Position numbers and translations under genes: made by a program. The notes under the pieces were generated by a model, which saw only the letters and a program-made list of their open reading frames with translations, was not told the origin of the DNA and ran no database searches. A stretch of DNA of 64,000 nucleotides from Chitinimonas arctica (GTDB lineage Bacteria; Pseudomonadota; Gammaproteobacteria; Burkholderiales; Chitinimonadaceae): NCBI RefSeq assembly GCF_007431345.1, contig NZ_CP041730.1, positions 4,154,001 through 4,218,000 of the forward strand, read 5' to 3'. Of this stretch, positions 15,491 through 24,901 are shown one piece after another. Position 1 is the stretch's first letter, and the number at the start of each line of letters is the position of its first letter.

Positions 15491-16501
15491 CTACTCGTTT
15501 GTTCGAAGGCAATCGCCGTAGCGACGCCAACCATCGCGCCCGGCTTGCTTGGCGCGATACATGGCCTCGTCTGCATGCTCAAGGAGTTGTGTGGGGGTAT
15601 CCCCGTCCTCGGGATACAGCGCAATGCCGATGCTTGCACCGATCTCCAGCGAGTGGTTGGCGAGGTGGTAGGGGCGACCGACCGAGGCGACCAGTTTTTC
15701 CGCCATCAAGGTAGCTGGCTCAGGCTGGGAGAGGCATTTCACGATGACGGTGAATTCATCGCCGCCCAGTCGCGCCACGATGTCGTCTTGTCGCACTGCG
15801 CTGCGCAGCCGTCTAGCTACCGCCTTGAGCAGCCTGTCGCCGACCGTATGGCCGTATTGGTCGTTGACTTCCTTGAAGTGATCGAGATCAATGAATAGCA
15901 GAGCCATGCGGCAATGATCATGCTGGCTTTGCGTCAGAGTTTCTTCAAGTTGTTCCATGAAACGCGGGCGATTGATCAGACCGGTCAGGCTGTCGTGATA
16001 GGCCAGGAATTGCTGGCGCTGGTTTCTTTCCCGTCGTTTGCCGAGGTCGTGCTGGAAGGCGATGAAGTGACTGATTTTGCCGTTGGCATCGTAAAGCGGA
16101 GTGATGATCTCCTCCACTGTATAAAACGTACCGTCCTTGCGCTTGTTCACGATCTCCTGGTGCCAGACCTTGCCGGACTGGATGGTCCGCCACAACCGAC
16201 GATAGAAATATCCGTCCTGTCGGCCTGATTGCAGCAGCGAGGGGGAGTGACCGACAATATCTTGGGGCGCGTAGCCGCTAAGGCGGCAGAACGCCTCGTT
16301 GACCCAGATGACGCAACCCGTACTGTCAGTGATGAAGATCGCATTGGCGATCGATGTCAGCGCAAGAGCCAGCAACGTCTGGCCGTCGGTCGGTGTATTT
16401 GCGTCGGGAATCACGGAGTTCACCTTTGCAAAGCTCAAGGAGCAGTCTACCAAGCATGCTTGCGAAATGGTAAGCCTTTGATCGCGAACATTTAGCCTCA
16501 A
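15491..16501 (-). CDS. PAS-GGDEF diguanylate cyclase
   Basis: A 336-aa cytosolic protein. The PAS domain spans about 45-165 (IFITDSTGCVIWVNEAF, GYAPQDIVGHSPSLLQSG) and the GGDEF domain about 168-330 (AYHDSLTGLINRPRF, then intact GGDEF). An RQDD inhibitory-site motif sits five residues before GGDEF, so it should make cyclic di-GMP with product inhibition. It has no membrane segment. The start is uncertain; a GTG at residue 27 is an alternative. This is a host-type signalling gene inside the prophage and may alter motility or biofilm behaviour of the lysogen. Confidence 0.92.
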   Translation of the reverse strand: MRLNVRDQRLTISQACLVDCSLSFAKVNSVIPDANTPTDGQTLLALALTSIANAIFITDSTGCVIWVNEAFCRLSGYAPQDIVGHSPSLLQSGRQDGYFYRRLWRTIQSGKVWHQEIVNKRKDGTFYTVEEIITPLYDANGKISHFIAFQHDLGKRRERNQRQQFLAYHDSLTGLINRPRFMEQLEETLTQSQHDHCRMALLFIDLDHFKEVNDQYGHTVGDRLLKAVARRLRSAVRQDDIVARLGGDEFTVIVKCLSQPEPATLMAEKLVASVGRPYHLANHSLEIGASIGIALYPEDGDTPTQLLEHADEAMYRAKQAGRDGWRRYGDCLRTNE

Positions 16502-16696
16502 TCGTTACATTGCTTAAGCTCAGTAAGACACCAGCCGATTTCAAAGAAAAGGTTGATCTCATCCATCCCGCGCTAGGTGCCACGCTTCTGTTGGACTTCA
16601 ATCAAACTGAAGGATAGTTCTCACGTCAGAGGGAGGGACTCCATATGGGCGGGGTTCCTGCCGACCTGCGTCGCCTGCAGGTGGGGACTAGTCGTA
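16502..16696. other. Intergenic, nothing recognised
   Basis: No gene, repeat or clear hairpin is seen. It contains the presumed promoter of the leftward PAS-GGDEF gene. Confidence 0.3.
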
Positions 16697-16906
16697 GTGG
16701 CCGAGACCCGCGAACTGACCGCAGCCGAGTACGACGACTTCGCCAGCTACCTGTTGGCTGATCGAGAATGGTTGCCCAGTCGCACCTGCCTAAACGTCGG
16801 CCAGCGACGTAAGGTGATGGCTGTCAACGCACCAGGGCGCCGCACGCCGATTGTCGATCCTTCCGGATACAACTACGGGCGGCATATGGGATTCTCGGTG
16901 GAGTGA
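16697..16906 (+). CDS. Small conserved protein ending PSGYNYGRxxGF
   Basis: A 69-aa protein from a GTG start: TRELTAAEYDDFASYLLADR, then VMAVNAPGRR and a C-terminal DPSGYNYGRHMGFSVE. I have a sense of similar small proteins on plasmids and islands but cannot name a family. A damaged copy of the same gene lies at 17402-17541. The start is chosen for the AGGTGGGG site upstream; the in-frame ATG at 16577 is not lifelike. Confidence 0.5.
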   Translation: MAETRELTAAEYDDFASYLLADREWLPSRTCLNVGQRRKVMAVNAPGRRTPIVDPSGYNYGRHMGFSVE

Positions 16907-17031
16907 TCCATGAGTTCCGCGCAACGTCGTGTAGTCGTTGCGCGGGTGATCAAGCCCCGCCGCCCAACAGCATGGTGTGGCTCATCCGTTGTACGCATAC
17001 GCTATAACAAGTCATCGAGGAGGAGCGTGCA

Positions 17032-17391
17032 ATGGATCTGCGAGCAAAGTATGGTGACCAGCAGCTTGAACACATCATCGACCAAGCCATGATTTATCAG
17101 TGCGCCTGCCCGGCACAAGTCGCCAGGCTGATGCTGGCATTGCGTGAAGTAAACGCTTACGAGCAAATGTGCCTGAGCCGTGACGATGCCCCTTTGCGTG
17201 AGACCCACCACCTGATCGCGAATGCGACCGAGGAGGCGCACGCAAGATTGCAGGAATGCCTGGATTGCGTGATGGATTTGGAAGGGTGGGATAAATCACT
17301 GATGACGATGCCGGAAGTGTTACGCAAACTTCAGGGACAGGAGCTTCGTCGCTGGCTAGATGGTCGTCGCAGTGGTAACGAAGGTAAATAG
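17032..17391 (+). CDS. Conserved hypothetical protein (helical, CACPAQV motif)
   Basis: A 119-aa protein with a strong GAGGAG site nine bases before ATG. The N-terminal part IIDQAMIYQCACPAQVAR and the later TMPEVLRKLQ are conserved in short betaproteobacterial proteins of unknown function, often on mobile DNA. It is predicted mostly helical and is flanked by an intact and a broken copy of the 16697 gene. Confidence 0.7.
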   Translation: MDLRAKYGDQQLEHIIDQAMIYQCACPAQVARLMLALREVNAYEQMCLSRDDAPLRETHHLIANATEEAHARLQECLDCVMDLEGWDKSLMTMPEVLRKLQGQELRRWLDGRRSGNEGK

Positions 17392-17401
17392 AAAACGTTC
17401 A

Positions 17402-17541
17402 GCAACTGGCTGCCCAATCGCAGTGGCATGCATGCCGGTAGGCAACCCAAGGCGATGTCAGCGTACCTGGTCGCATCAGGCTGCTTGTCGATCCTTCGGG
17501 CTACAACTACGGCCGGTATGTGGGATTTGCAGTGGATTGAT
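17402..17541 (+). pseudogene. Frameshifted second copy of the 16697 gene
   Basis: NWLPNRSG... at 17404 followed, after one frame change, by LVDPSGYNYGRYVGFAVD and a stop at 17541. It aligns along its whole length with 16765-16906. The 5' part is missing. Confidence 0.6.
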
Positions 17542-17878
17542 TCCATCTCCGCCGCACAACTCGATATGATCGCTGCGTGGGTTTAACCGGAGCCACAACA
17601 TTGAGCTTAGCATTTATGCCAATGCTGCAAGTTCGGCGTTGTTAAGGCTGGGAATCCCTGGGTTCGACCGCTCGGTTTGCCGGGAGGAGGTCACCCGGCT
17701 GAGCAGTTGGCGGCCGTAGAGGCGTCGCGACCCAGCGCCAAAACTTCTGCCACCTAGCAACGCAACCTTCGTTCATGCTGTAACCGTGCTATCGATGCGG
17801 GACCAGGCGGGCAAACGCTTGCCACAACAAGTGATCTCGGCTTGGTCTCCTGGGATCAAGATTTGAAGGGTGAACGCC
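17542..17878. other. Intergenic, nothing recognised
   Basis: No supported gene or RNA. A short CCGGGAGGAGGTCACCCGG imperfect palindrome lies near 17679. Confidence 0.3.
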
Positions 17879-18298
17879 ATGGAGCATCGTAGAGTCATTA
17901 AACGCCCACTCTGGAAAAGATCGGATATCGATCCCACCAAGGAATGTGTGCTCTTGCTAGTGGAGGATGACGACGGAAACCGGGAATTTGAACTACGCGA
18001 ATTCGCGAAGAAGGATGACCTAGTCAAGGAGGCACGCCGCATCCATACCACCGCGAAGATTCCACTGGACCTCGTGATTTCGCGCTGCGTGGTGAGCATC
18101 GCGGAAAATGTCGTCCTCGAAAGCGGCGAAGGATTTATGTTCAACTCCAACGGGGCTTGGCTCACGCTGAATGAATTCGAGGCGTACAAGAAAGAATTCT
18201 TCGCCCGCCGCGAATCGGAGTTCTGGCTGATGCGTTTGCTCTCGCGCTTGCATTCCAAATTCCTAAGGAAGTTCTGCAAAAGCCGGGGCTGTCAGTAA
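17879..18298 (+). CDS. Hypothetical protein
   Basis: A 139-aa protein (MEHRRVIKRPLWKRSDIDPT...), charged N-terminal half with a VLLLVEDDDGNREFEL strand pair and a basic C-terminal helix. GAAGGG lies nine bases before the start. No family is recognised. It converges on the next gene with a three-base gap, so the two may be an inserted pair. Confidence 0.55.
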   Translation: MEHRRVIKRPLWKRSDIDPTKECVLLLVEDDDGNREFELREFAKKDDLVKEARRIHTTAKIPLDLVISRCVVSIAENVVLESGEGFMFNSNGAWLTLNEFEAYKKEFFARRESEFWLMRLLSRLHSKFLRKFCKSRGCQ

Positions 18299-18301
18299 TT
18301 A

Positions 18302-18856
18302 CTAAGCGCCCGTCCCCCAACTGTATAGCCCATAACAACTAGCTGTTTCGTAAACCAATTCGACATCATTCCATTCGTGCCGCAGGGTTAATCCGGAAAC
18401 TATTTTTTCTCCGGGAAGCACGCTTCGAAAATCCGAGTCTGAATGTTTCCCGTCAACAAGCACTTCCATGTGAGATGGTCGAATATTCTCAATTCCCTTA
18501 CGAAATTGATTAATTATTTCTTTGATTTGTGATGCGTCAAGCATTCGGGGTTTGTAAGTTTCAAATTCAGGAAGAAGCCATAAATTTATAATGTTCGACA
18601 GATCATCGTCTTTTAATTCGCGCCCCCACTCCTCAAGCCAGTGCAGCTCCAAATTGGCAAGAATGACAATAGCTTCCGCCCACGAAGATATCGATGTCTT
18701 CTTAACTTCGATTATGTAGGCAGAGCAGAGAAGTTCATCATTAGTACGAATCTCAAGTGTTGGGGCTTGGAGTGAAAGCGATTTGAGAATGGCCTCTTCA
18801 AGCAGTGGCCTATTAGCTTTCAAATCGTTTAGCGTAAATGTAGTACGCATCGTCAA
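18302..18856 (-). CDS. Hypothetical AT-rich protein
   Basis: A 184-aa protein with much lower GC than its surroundings. Mostly helical (ISSWAEAIVILANLELHWLE, ASQIKEIINQFRKGIENI), with a C-terminal beta region. No signal peptide, membrane segment or known motif. It is probably recent cargo and converges with the 17879 gene. Confidence 0.55.
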   Translation of the reverse strand: MTMRTTFTLNDLKANRPLLEEAILKSLSLQAPTLEIRTNDELLCSAYIIEVKKTSISSWAEAIVILANLELHWLEEWGRELKDDDLSNIINLWLLPEFETYKPRMLDASQIKEIINQFRKGIENIRPSHMEVLVDGKHSDSDFRSVLPGEKIVSGLTLRHEWNDVELVYETASCYGLYSWGTGA

Positions 18857-19262
18857 GGGTAGACCTTATAAAGCGATTATGCAGACAGTCGCGTTAGTTT
18901 ACTGTTTGTTTCCGTAGACTGCCAATTGTCGTTTGGCCAGGATGTGGTTGATGTAGTCAATATGCCGACAGCATAATTGTAAGATGGGGAATCTCTAATT
19001 TGAAAGCGCGGAAAGCCAGGGTCCCTGGCGATCTGCGTGCTCTGCGGGTCGGCATACCCGCGCGATTCAGCTAGTTACCAAGTTTTTCGTCGGTTTCGTT
19101 TCCTATCGGCCTAGTTGTGCAGACCATCCCCCACCGCTCCCCGCAAAGCCTTGTGGCGTAAGGCTTTCAGCAGTTTCCCCAGTTGCGTTAGGCGCTCCAG
19201 TAGCGTTCAACCCAAACGAATTTACCCGTCAAACCGTTTCGTTTTGAAGCGTTTGGAGTCCC
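18857..19262. other. Region upstream of terminase, candidate cos/packaging site
   Basis: No gene is seen. It holds a CCAAACG / CGTTTGG inverted repeat (19212-19257) with a CGTTTCGTTTT between, and a GCCTT...AAGGC hairpin near 19149. In lambda-type phages the packaging site and terminase-binding repeats lie directly before the small terminase gene; that role here is inference. Confidence 0.35.
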
Positions 19263-19799
19263 ATGCCCACAGTTTCCGTCGATACCCTCGCCAAGTTGCT
19301 GGATATGACCCCGCGCCGGGTCCAGCAGCTGGTCAAAGAGAACATCCTTCCCAAGCCCGCCGCCCGTGGGCAATACGAACTTGTCGCCTGCGTGACCGGC
19401 TATATCCGCCATGTGAATGGCCAGCTCAACGGCGATGTGGGCGACCTCAATAGCGAGAAGACCCGTTTAACCCGTGCCCAGGCCATCAAGGTCGAGCGCG
19501 AGAACGCCTTGGCCGATGGCGTACTGATTCGGGCTGCCGATGCAGTGCAAGCCTGGACGGAGATGATCTCTGCCGCCAAGTCCCAGCTGCTCAACCTGCC
19601 CGGCCGACTGGCACCCTCCTTACTCAACACCCGAACCGCCAAGGAAGCCGAGCGAATCCTCACCGAAGCGGTAGACGAAGCCCTCGCCGAGCTAGCCGAC
19701 TGGAAGCCCGCCGATGATCCCGAACCTGCAACAAGCCTTGCGCCTAGCCTCGAAGGTGTGGGCGCCGCCGAGGCGGATCACGGTCAGCCAGTGGGCTGA
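19263..19799 (+). CDS. Terminase small subunit (Nu1-like)
   Basis: A 178-aa protein with an N-terminal winged helix-turn-helix (VDTLAKLLDMTPRRVQQLVKE), a Leu-rich helical linker with TRLTRAQAIKVERENALADG, and a Pro-rich tail. It binds the packaging site and hands DNA to the large subunit. A GGAG site lies six bases before ATG. Its last 86 bp overlap the large-subunit gene. Confidence 0.9.
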   Translation: MPTVSVDTLAKLLDMTPRRVQQLVKENILPKPAARGQYELVACVTGYIRHVNGQLNGDVGDLNSEKTRLTRAQAIKVERENALADGVLIRAADAVQAWTEMISAAKSQLLNLPGRLAPSLLNTRTAKEAERILTEAVDEALAELADWKPADDPEPATSLAPSLEGVGAAEADHGQPVG

Positions 19800-21624
19800 C
19801 GCCGAGCTATATCTCTCGCCCGAAGATAGCGCCGAGGCCGGTAAATTCCGTACGGATCGCGCCCCCTATCAGCGCGGCATCATGGATGCCTTCCACTCGG
19901 ACGGCTTCCAAGAGGTGGTCATGATGGCGTCCTCGCAGGTGGGCAAGACGCTGATCTTCAAAGCCGTCATCGGGTGCTTTGTGGCTGAAGACCCGTCGCC
20001 GATCCTGATCGTGCAGCCTACGGTCGAAATGGCCGAGGTGTTTTCCAAGGACCGCTTGGCGCCGATGATCCGCGACACACCAGCCCTTCGCGGCAAGGTG
20101 CTGGAAGCCAAGAGCCGCGACAGCGGTAACACCATCCTCAAGAAGAATTTTCCGGGCGGCCATATCACCTTGATCGGCGCCAATGCGCCGGCCGGCTTGG
20201 CAAGCCGCCCCATCCGCATCGTGCTGTTCGACGAAGTGGACCGCTACCCGGACTCGGCTGGTACCGAAGGCGACCCGGTCAACCTGGGCCGTAAGCGCAC
20301 GATTACCTTCCGCTCCCGCAAGAAGATCGGGATGTTCAGTACGCCCGGCATCAAGGGCAAGAGCCGTATCGAACGGGCCTGGCTGCGCTCAGATCAGCGC
20401 TGCTACCACTTGCCGTGCCCGCAATGCGGCCATATGCACGTGCTGAGCTGGACCAATATGCTGTTCGACCCGGCCCAGCCCGAGCTGGCACGGATGGTCT
20501 GTCCCCAAAATGGTTGCGCCATCACCGACGCCGATAAGCCGGCCATGTTGGCAAACGGCCAATGGATCGCCGGCAACCCCGCCAGTCGCATCGCGGGCTT
20601 CCATTTGAACGAGCTGTACTCCCCGTGGCGCCTATTCGCCGAGGTCGTCACCGAATTCCTCAGCGCCCAAGGCAATCCTGAGGAGCTGAAGACGTGGTGG
20701 AACACCTCCATGGGCGAGCCCTACGAGGAAGCGGGCGAGCAGGCCGATGCCGATGGTCTGGCGAAGCGGCGTGAAAGCTATGATGCCCAAACCCTGCCGG
20801 CGGACGTGCTGGTTGTCACCGCTGGCGTGGATACCCATCCCGACCGCTTGGAAGTCGAGCTGGTCGGCTGGGGCATGGGCGAGGAGTCATGGGGCATCGA
20901 GCCCATCGTGCTGCACGGCCCCACCGCCGAGCCGGACGTCTGGCAACGCCTGGATGCATTGCTGGCGACCGTGCGTTGCCAAACCGAAGACGGCCGAACG
21001 TTGCGCATCATGGCGACGTGTATCGACTCCGGCGGACATTCTGTGCAACAGGTGTACGAATTCTGTACTCCGCGCAGTGCTCGCAATATCTGGGCGATCA
21101 AGGGCCAAGGTGGTGCGCGGCCGGTGTGGCCTAAACGGCAGTCGAAGTCCAAGAAATACCAGGGCCATATCCTGCGAATGATCGGGGTGGACACGGCCAA
21201 GGACGCAATCTACGCCCGCTTCAACATCGCCGAACCGGGAGCTGGCTATTGCCACTTCTCAATGGCCTACGACGAGGAATGGTTCACCCAGGCCACCGTC
21301 GAAAAGCGCATCACCAAGACCGACAAGCGCGGCCAAGAGGTCCGGATTTGGGAGAAACCGGCCGGTGCCCGCAATGAGGCACTGGATTGCCGGGCTTATG
21401 CCTATGCCGCCCTCCAGGGCTTGAAGATCGAACGGCGCCTGGTGTTGGCCCGCCGCACGATTGTGCCGGTCTACGAAGCGCCGGACCGTGTTGTCCCACT
21501 CACGCCACCACCGCCCGTCCGACCCGTCGAAGCGACCGCACGAACACCCCGCGCCCCACCCACCAGTGGGGCGAGTCGCTTGCCGGCGCGGCGGACGGTG
21601 CGCTCCGGTTATCTCAAGCGGTAG
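19714..21624 (+). CDS. Terminase large subunit (lambda GpA family)
   Basis: A 636-aa packaging ATPase/nuclease. An adenine-binding region is followed by Walker A SSQVGKT (about 74-80), Walker B IVLFDEVD (about 169-176), two CxxC-type pairs (CPQCGH and MVCPQNGC) and a C-terminal nuclease domain (about 350-560) ending in a basic tail. It cuts concatemers at cos or pac and pumps DNA into the prohead with the portal. Confidence 0.97.
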   Translation: MIPNLQQALRLASKVWAPPRRITVSQWADAELYLSPEDSAEAGKFRTDRAPYQRGIMDAFHSDGFQEVVMMASSQVGKTLIFKAVIGCFVAEDPSPILIVQPTVEMAEVFSKDRLAPMIRDTPALRGKVLEAKSRDSGNTILKKNFPGGHITLIGANAPAGLASRPIRIVLFDEVDRYPDSAGTEGDPVNLGRKRTITFRSRKKIGMFSTPGIKGKSRIERAWLRSDQRCYHLPCPQCGHMHVLSWTNMLFDPAQPELARMVCPQNGCAITDADKPAMLANGQWIAGNPASRIAGFHLNELYSPWRLFAEVVTEFLSAQGNPEELKTWWNTSMGEPYEEAGEQADADGLAKRRESYDAQTLPADVLVVTAGVDTHPDRLEVELVGWGMGEESWGIEPIVLHGPTAEPDVWQRLDALLATVRCQTEDGRTLRIMATCIDSGGHSVQQVYEFCTPRSARNIWAIKGQGGARPVWPKRQSKSKKYQGHILRMIGVDTAKDAIYARFNIAEPGAGYCHFSMAYDEEWFTQATVEKRITKTDKRGQEVRIWEKPAGARNEALDCRAYAYAALQGLKIERRLVLARRTIVPVYEAPDRVVPLTPPPPVRPVEATARTPRAPPTSGASRLPARRTVRSGYLKR

Positions 21625-21651
21625 CCGACCGATTCAAAAGAAAGGAACCCC

Positions 21652-21864
21652 ATGGCCTTTACCCAAGCCGATATCGACACCCTGGATCGGGCCATTGCCA
21701 AGGGCGTGCGGGTGGTCCAGTTCGCTGATCGCAAGATCGAATACGGCAGCTTCAAGGAACTGCAGGCCGCCCGCGATGCCATCAAGACTGAGCTAACCAA
21801 GCAGGCGAACCGAGGGCGCGCCCGGCGGGTGCTGTTCTATCACGCGGGCAAGGGGATCGAATGA
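21652..21864 (+). CDS. gpW-like head-tail connector
   Basis: A 70-aa protein with the gpW pattern: two helices flanking a beta hairpin (VRVVQFADRKIEYGSFKEL) and a basic C-terminus. It plugs the portal after packaging. GAAAGGAA precedes the start and it overlaps the portal gene. Confidence 0.88.
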   Translation: MAFTQADIDTLDRAIAKGVRVVQFADRKIEYGSFKELQAARDAIKTELTKQANRGRARRVLFYHAGKGIE

Positions 21865-23336
21865 AGCGTGCCCGACATATGGCTCGCCAAGGCTTCCTGA
21901 AGCCTGATCGCCTCAAAGCGCTGGCGAACCCCTATGAAGCTGGCGGCGAAGGACGACGGGCACGCAATTGGCAACCCTCCGATTTAGGCCCTACCAGCTC
22001 GGTGCTGGGCAACCTCGCCAGCCTGCGCAGCCGCTCCAGGGCCGCTTACCGCAACGATCCCTATGCCATCGCCAGCGTGGATCGGATCGTCAGCAATATG
22101 ATTGGTACCGGCATCGCGCCGAAGCCCAAGCATGCCGATCCTTTCATTCGGGCGCTGTTGCAGGAACTGTGGGACGACTGGGTAGAAGAGTCCGACGCTG
22201 ATGACGCCACGGATTTCTACGGCCAGCAGATGCTGGCATGCCGCACGGTCGAGCTGGCCGGCGAGTGCTTTGTGCGGCTACGGGTGCGCAAGCTCAGCGA
22301 TGGACTGGCGGTCCCGCTTCAGCTGCAAGTGCTGGAACCGGAATTCGTGCCCCACACCAAGCACGAAATTGCCGCGAACGGTAATGTCATCCGCGCCGGC
22401 ATCGAGTTCGATAGCACCGGCCGCAGGGTGGCGTACTGGATGTATCGCAGCCACCCCGGCGAAGGTACGGTACCGACCAGCACCTACAACGATCTGGTCC
22501 GCGTCCCTGCCGATCAGATACTGCATATCCGCGAAGTGCAACGGGCCGGGCAGTTGCGTGGCGTGCCGGGCTTGACCGCGATTCTGGTCCAGTTGAAGCA
22601 CCTGAACGAATTCCAAGACGCGGTGCTGTTCCGCCAGGAAGTCGCCAACCTGTTTGCCGGCTTTATCCGCAAACCGGCGCCGGATGATGTGCCGGTCGGC
22701 CCCGATGGCCTGCCGCTGGAGCAGCTTGACGACTCCGCCCCCATGGTCGGGCTGGAGCCCGGCACCATGCAAGAGCTGCTGCCCGGCGAGGAAGTGGAAT
22801 TCAGCACCCCGCCCGATGCCGGCAACAACTATGGCGACTACATCCGCCAGCAGCTGCAAGCTGTCGCGGCAGCACGTGGCCTTCCATATGAGCTGCTGAC
22901 CGGTGACCTGCGTGGTGTGAGCGACCGCGTCATTCGGGTTGTGCTGAACGAGTTTCAGCGCCGCATCGAACAGATCCAGACCAGTCTTTACGTCCACCAG
23001 CTGTGCCGCCCCGTACGGGCTGCGTGGCTGGATGCCGCTGTGTTGGCAGGCGCGATTGACTTACCCAACTACCCCGCGCAGCGCCGTGCTTACTTGCGTA
23101 CCCGTTGGGTGCCGCAGGCATGGAAGTACCTGCACCCCCTGCAGGATGTCCAGACCCGGCAAGAAGAGGTCAAGGCCGGCTTCAAGTCGCGAGACGAAGT
23201 GGCCCTGTCCATGGGCTACGACACCGAAACGATTGACGCCGAGAACGCCGCCTCGCTCAAGCGGGCGCAAGGCTTAGGCCTGGTCTACAGCACCGACCCT
23301 GTCATCCAACCCAAAACAACGAAAGAAGCTGCATGA
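21861..23336 (+). CDS. Portal protein (lambda GpB family)
   Basis: A 491-aa portal protein: N-terminal RNDPYAIASVDRIVSNMIGTG, the central ADQILHIREVQRAGQLRGVP, and the stem/crown region around GDLRGVSDR. It forms the dodecameric vertex for packaging and tail joining. ATGA overlaps on both sides. Confidence 0.96.
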   Translation: MKRARHMARQGFLKPDRLKALANPYEAGGEGRRARNWQPSDLGPTSSVLGNLASLRSRSRAAYRNDPYAIASVDRIVSNMIGTGIAPKPKHADPFIRALLQELWDDWVEESDADDATDFYGQQMLACRTVELAGECFVRLRVRKLSDGLAVPLQLQVLEPEFVPHTKHEIAANGNVIRAGIEFDSTGRRVAYWMYRSHPGEGTVPTSTYNDLVRVPADQILHIREVQRAGQLRGVPGLTAILVQLKHLNEFQDAVLFRQEVANLFAGFIRKPAPDDVPVGPDGLPLEQLDDSAPMVGLEPGTMQELLPGEEVEFSTPPDAGNNYGDYIRQQLQAVAAARGLPYELLTGDLRGVSDRVIRVVLNEFQRRIEQIQTSLYVHQLCRPVRAAWLDAAVLAGAIDLPNYPAQRRAYLRTRWVPQAWKYLHPLQDVQTRQEEVKAGFKSRDEVALSMGYDTETIDAENAASLKRAQGLGLVYSTDPVIQPKTTKEAA

Positions 23337-24454
23337 CGCCAATCCAGAGGGCCAATGTGCCGCGTATCTATGCCAAGGCTGGCACCGGTAACGGTAGCCG
23401 GCCCTGGTACAACATGGCGAAATCTGAGACGGCCGGCCAGGCCATCGAAGTGATGATTTACGACGATATCGGCGGCTGGGGCCTGAGAGCCGCAGACTTT
23501 ATTCGCGACTTGAAAGCCTTGGACGATGGCAAGTCGGCGATTACCGTGGCAATCGATAGTGATGGCGGCGATGTGTTTGACGGCTTTGCCATCTCCAATG
23601 CCCTGGCCCGCCTGGGTGACCGCTGCACGGTAAGGATCGATGGCCTGGCTGCCAGCGCCGCCAGCGTGATTGCCTGCGGCGCCCATCGCGTGGTGATGGC
23701 TGAGAACACCATGATGATGATCCACAACCCGTGGACTTGGGCATCGGGTGATGCAGAGGAATTGCGCAAGACCGCTGATGTCCTCGACAAGGTCACCGGC
23801 GGCCTGCTGGCAACCTACCGCGCCAAGGCGCCCAAGATGGACGCAGCCACCCTGAAAACCATGCTGGATGCGGAAACCTGGCTGTCTCCTTACGAGGCGG
23901 TCGCCCTGGGCCTGGCCGATGAAATCAGCGGGACGGTGCAAGTCAAGGCGCGGGCGTTGTCGCCCGTCCTGGCCAAGTATCGGAAATTGCCGCAGGCGCT
24001 CATGGAGAAAGACACGCCAGCCGATTCGGTAAACGAACCGGCGCCAAAGCCGCCGCAGGAACCCGCCCTCAATGTTGCCGCCCTGGCAGCCCGCCTAACC
24101 CAAGCCTGTATCCAGGCCGGGCATCCCCAACTCGCCGAGGTATTGATCGTGTCCACTGCCCTCAAGGACGAGGCCACCGTGGCCGCTGAAATCAGCCGCA
24201 TCGAAGCCGTATCGGCCCTGTGCCTCACTGCCAAGTTGCCGGAACTGGCCGGCGACTACTTGGCCGCTGGGCTGGGTGCCGATGCCGTGCGTGCGCGGTT
24301 GCTCGACAAGCTGATCGCCGCCGATATGGACGAAATCGACAACCGCGAACCGGCACCGAGTGAGACCGCACTGCTGGCCAAGACGCCCAACGCCACCGAC
24401 ATCTATGCAGCCCGCAAGGGCAAGCCCAAGGCTGACACGAAAGGACGCAAGTAG
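23333..24454 (+). CDS. ClpP-type prohead protease / scaffold
   Basis: A 373-aa S14 serine protease. Oxyanion motif DSDGGDVFDG (76-85), catalytic Ser108 in GLAASAAS and His131 in MIHNP. The domain ends about 215. The remaining 150 residues are Ala-rich and helical, typical of a fused scaffold like lambda C/Nu3. An internal Met at about 224 (MEKDTPADS) could give a separate scaffold protein. Confidence 0.95.
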   Translation: MTPIQRANVPRIYAKAGTGNGSRPWYNMAKSETAGQAIEVMIYDDIGGWGLRAADFIRDLKALDDGKSAITVAIDSDGGDVFDGFAISNALARLGDRCTVRIDGLAASAASVIACGAHRVVMAENTMMMIHNPWTWASGDAEELRKTADVLDKVTGGLLATYRAKAPKMDAATLKTMLDAETWLSPYEAVALGLADEISGTVQVKARALSPVLAKYRKLPQALMEKDTPADSVNEPAPKPPQEPALNVAALAARLTQACIQAGHPQLAEVLIVSTALKDEATVAAEISRIEAVSALCLTAKLPELAGDYLAAGLGADAVRARLLDKLIAADMDEIDNREPAPSETALLAKTPNATDIYAARKGKPKADTKGRK

Positions 24455-24801
24455 TGAGAAATATCAAAGTAGAAGGAAACCATACCGGCGAATACCTGCT
24501 GTCGGAAGGCCAAGGCAATATCTCCAGGGAGGCGATTGTAGTCGCGGCTGGGCCTTTCCTACCTGCCGGCCAAGTGCTGGGGATCAAGACCGTGGGCGGG
24601 GAGTACGTGCCCTACAATAATGCGGCTAACGATGGTAGCGAAGTGGCTGTGGGCATCCTGTATGCGCCATTGCCAGAATCGATTGTGCCGCGTCGCGCGG
24701 TCGGACACGTCCGGCTTTGTGAGGTGTCTGCCGAACGCCTCACCGGCTTGGATGTGGCCGGGCGGGCCGATCTCAAGGCGCGAAATGTGATCGTTCGTTA
24801 G
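24454..24801 (+). CDS. Head decoration protein (gpD-like)
   Basis: A 115-aa protein with a GTG start overlapping the previous stop. N-terminal EYLLSEGQGNISREAIVVAA and a central GQVLG...VGILYAP pattern match the lambda gpD decoration family, which trimerises on the expanded capsid. In lambda it lies directly before the capsid gene; here a foreign gene separates them. Confidence 0.9.
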   Translation: MRNIKVEGNHTGEYLLSEGQGNISREAIVVAAGPFLPAGQVLGIKTVGGEYVPYNNAANDGSEVAVGILYAPLPESIVPRRAVGHVRLCEVSAERLTGLDVAGRADLKARNVIVR

Positions 24802-24901
24802 ACGCAGCGCCGACCAAATACATATTGCTATGAACTAATCGCCAGTTTTCAGATCTAAGCTGGAGTCTACAATTGCGCGGTCTATTCAATTTACACCCAA
24901 T

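Noticed and set aside
17773..18279. 168-codon minus-strand frame
   Set aside because: Antisense to the 17879 gene, Ser/Arg-rich shadow without a start site.
22278..22997. 239-codon minus-strand frame
   Set aside because: Antisense to the portal gene; no lifelike motif or start site.
23285..23941. 218-codon minus-strand frame
   Set aside because: Antisense to the ClpP-type protease; shadow composition.
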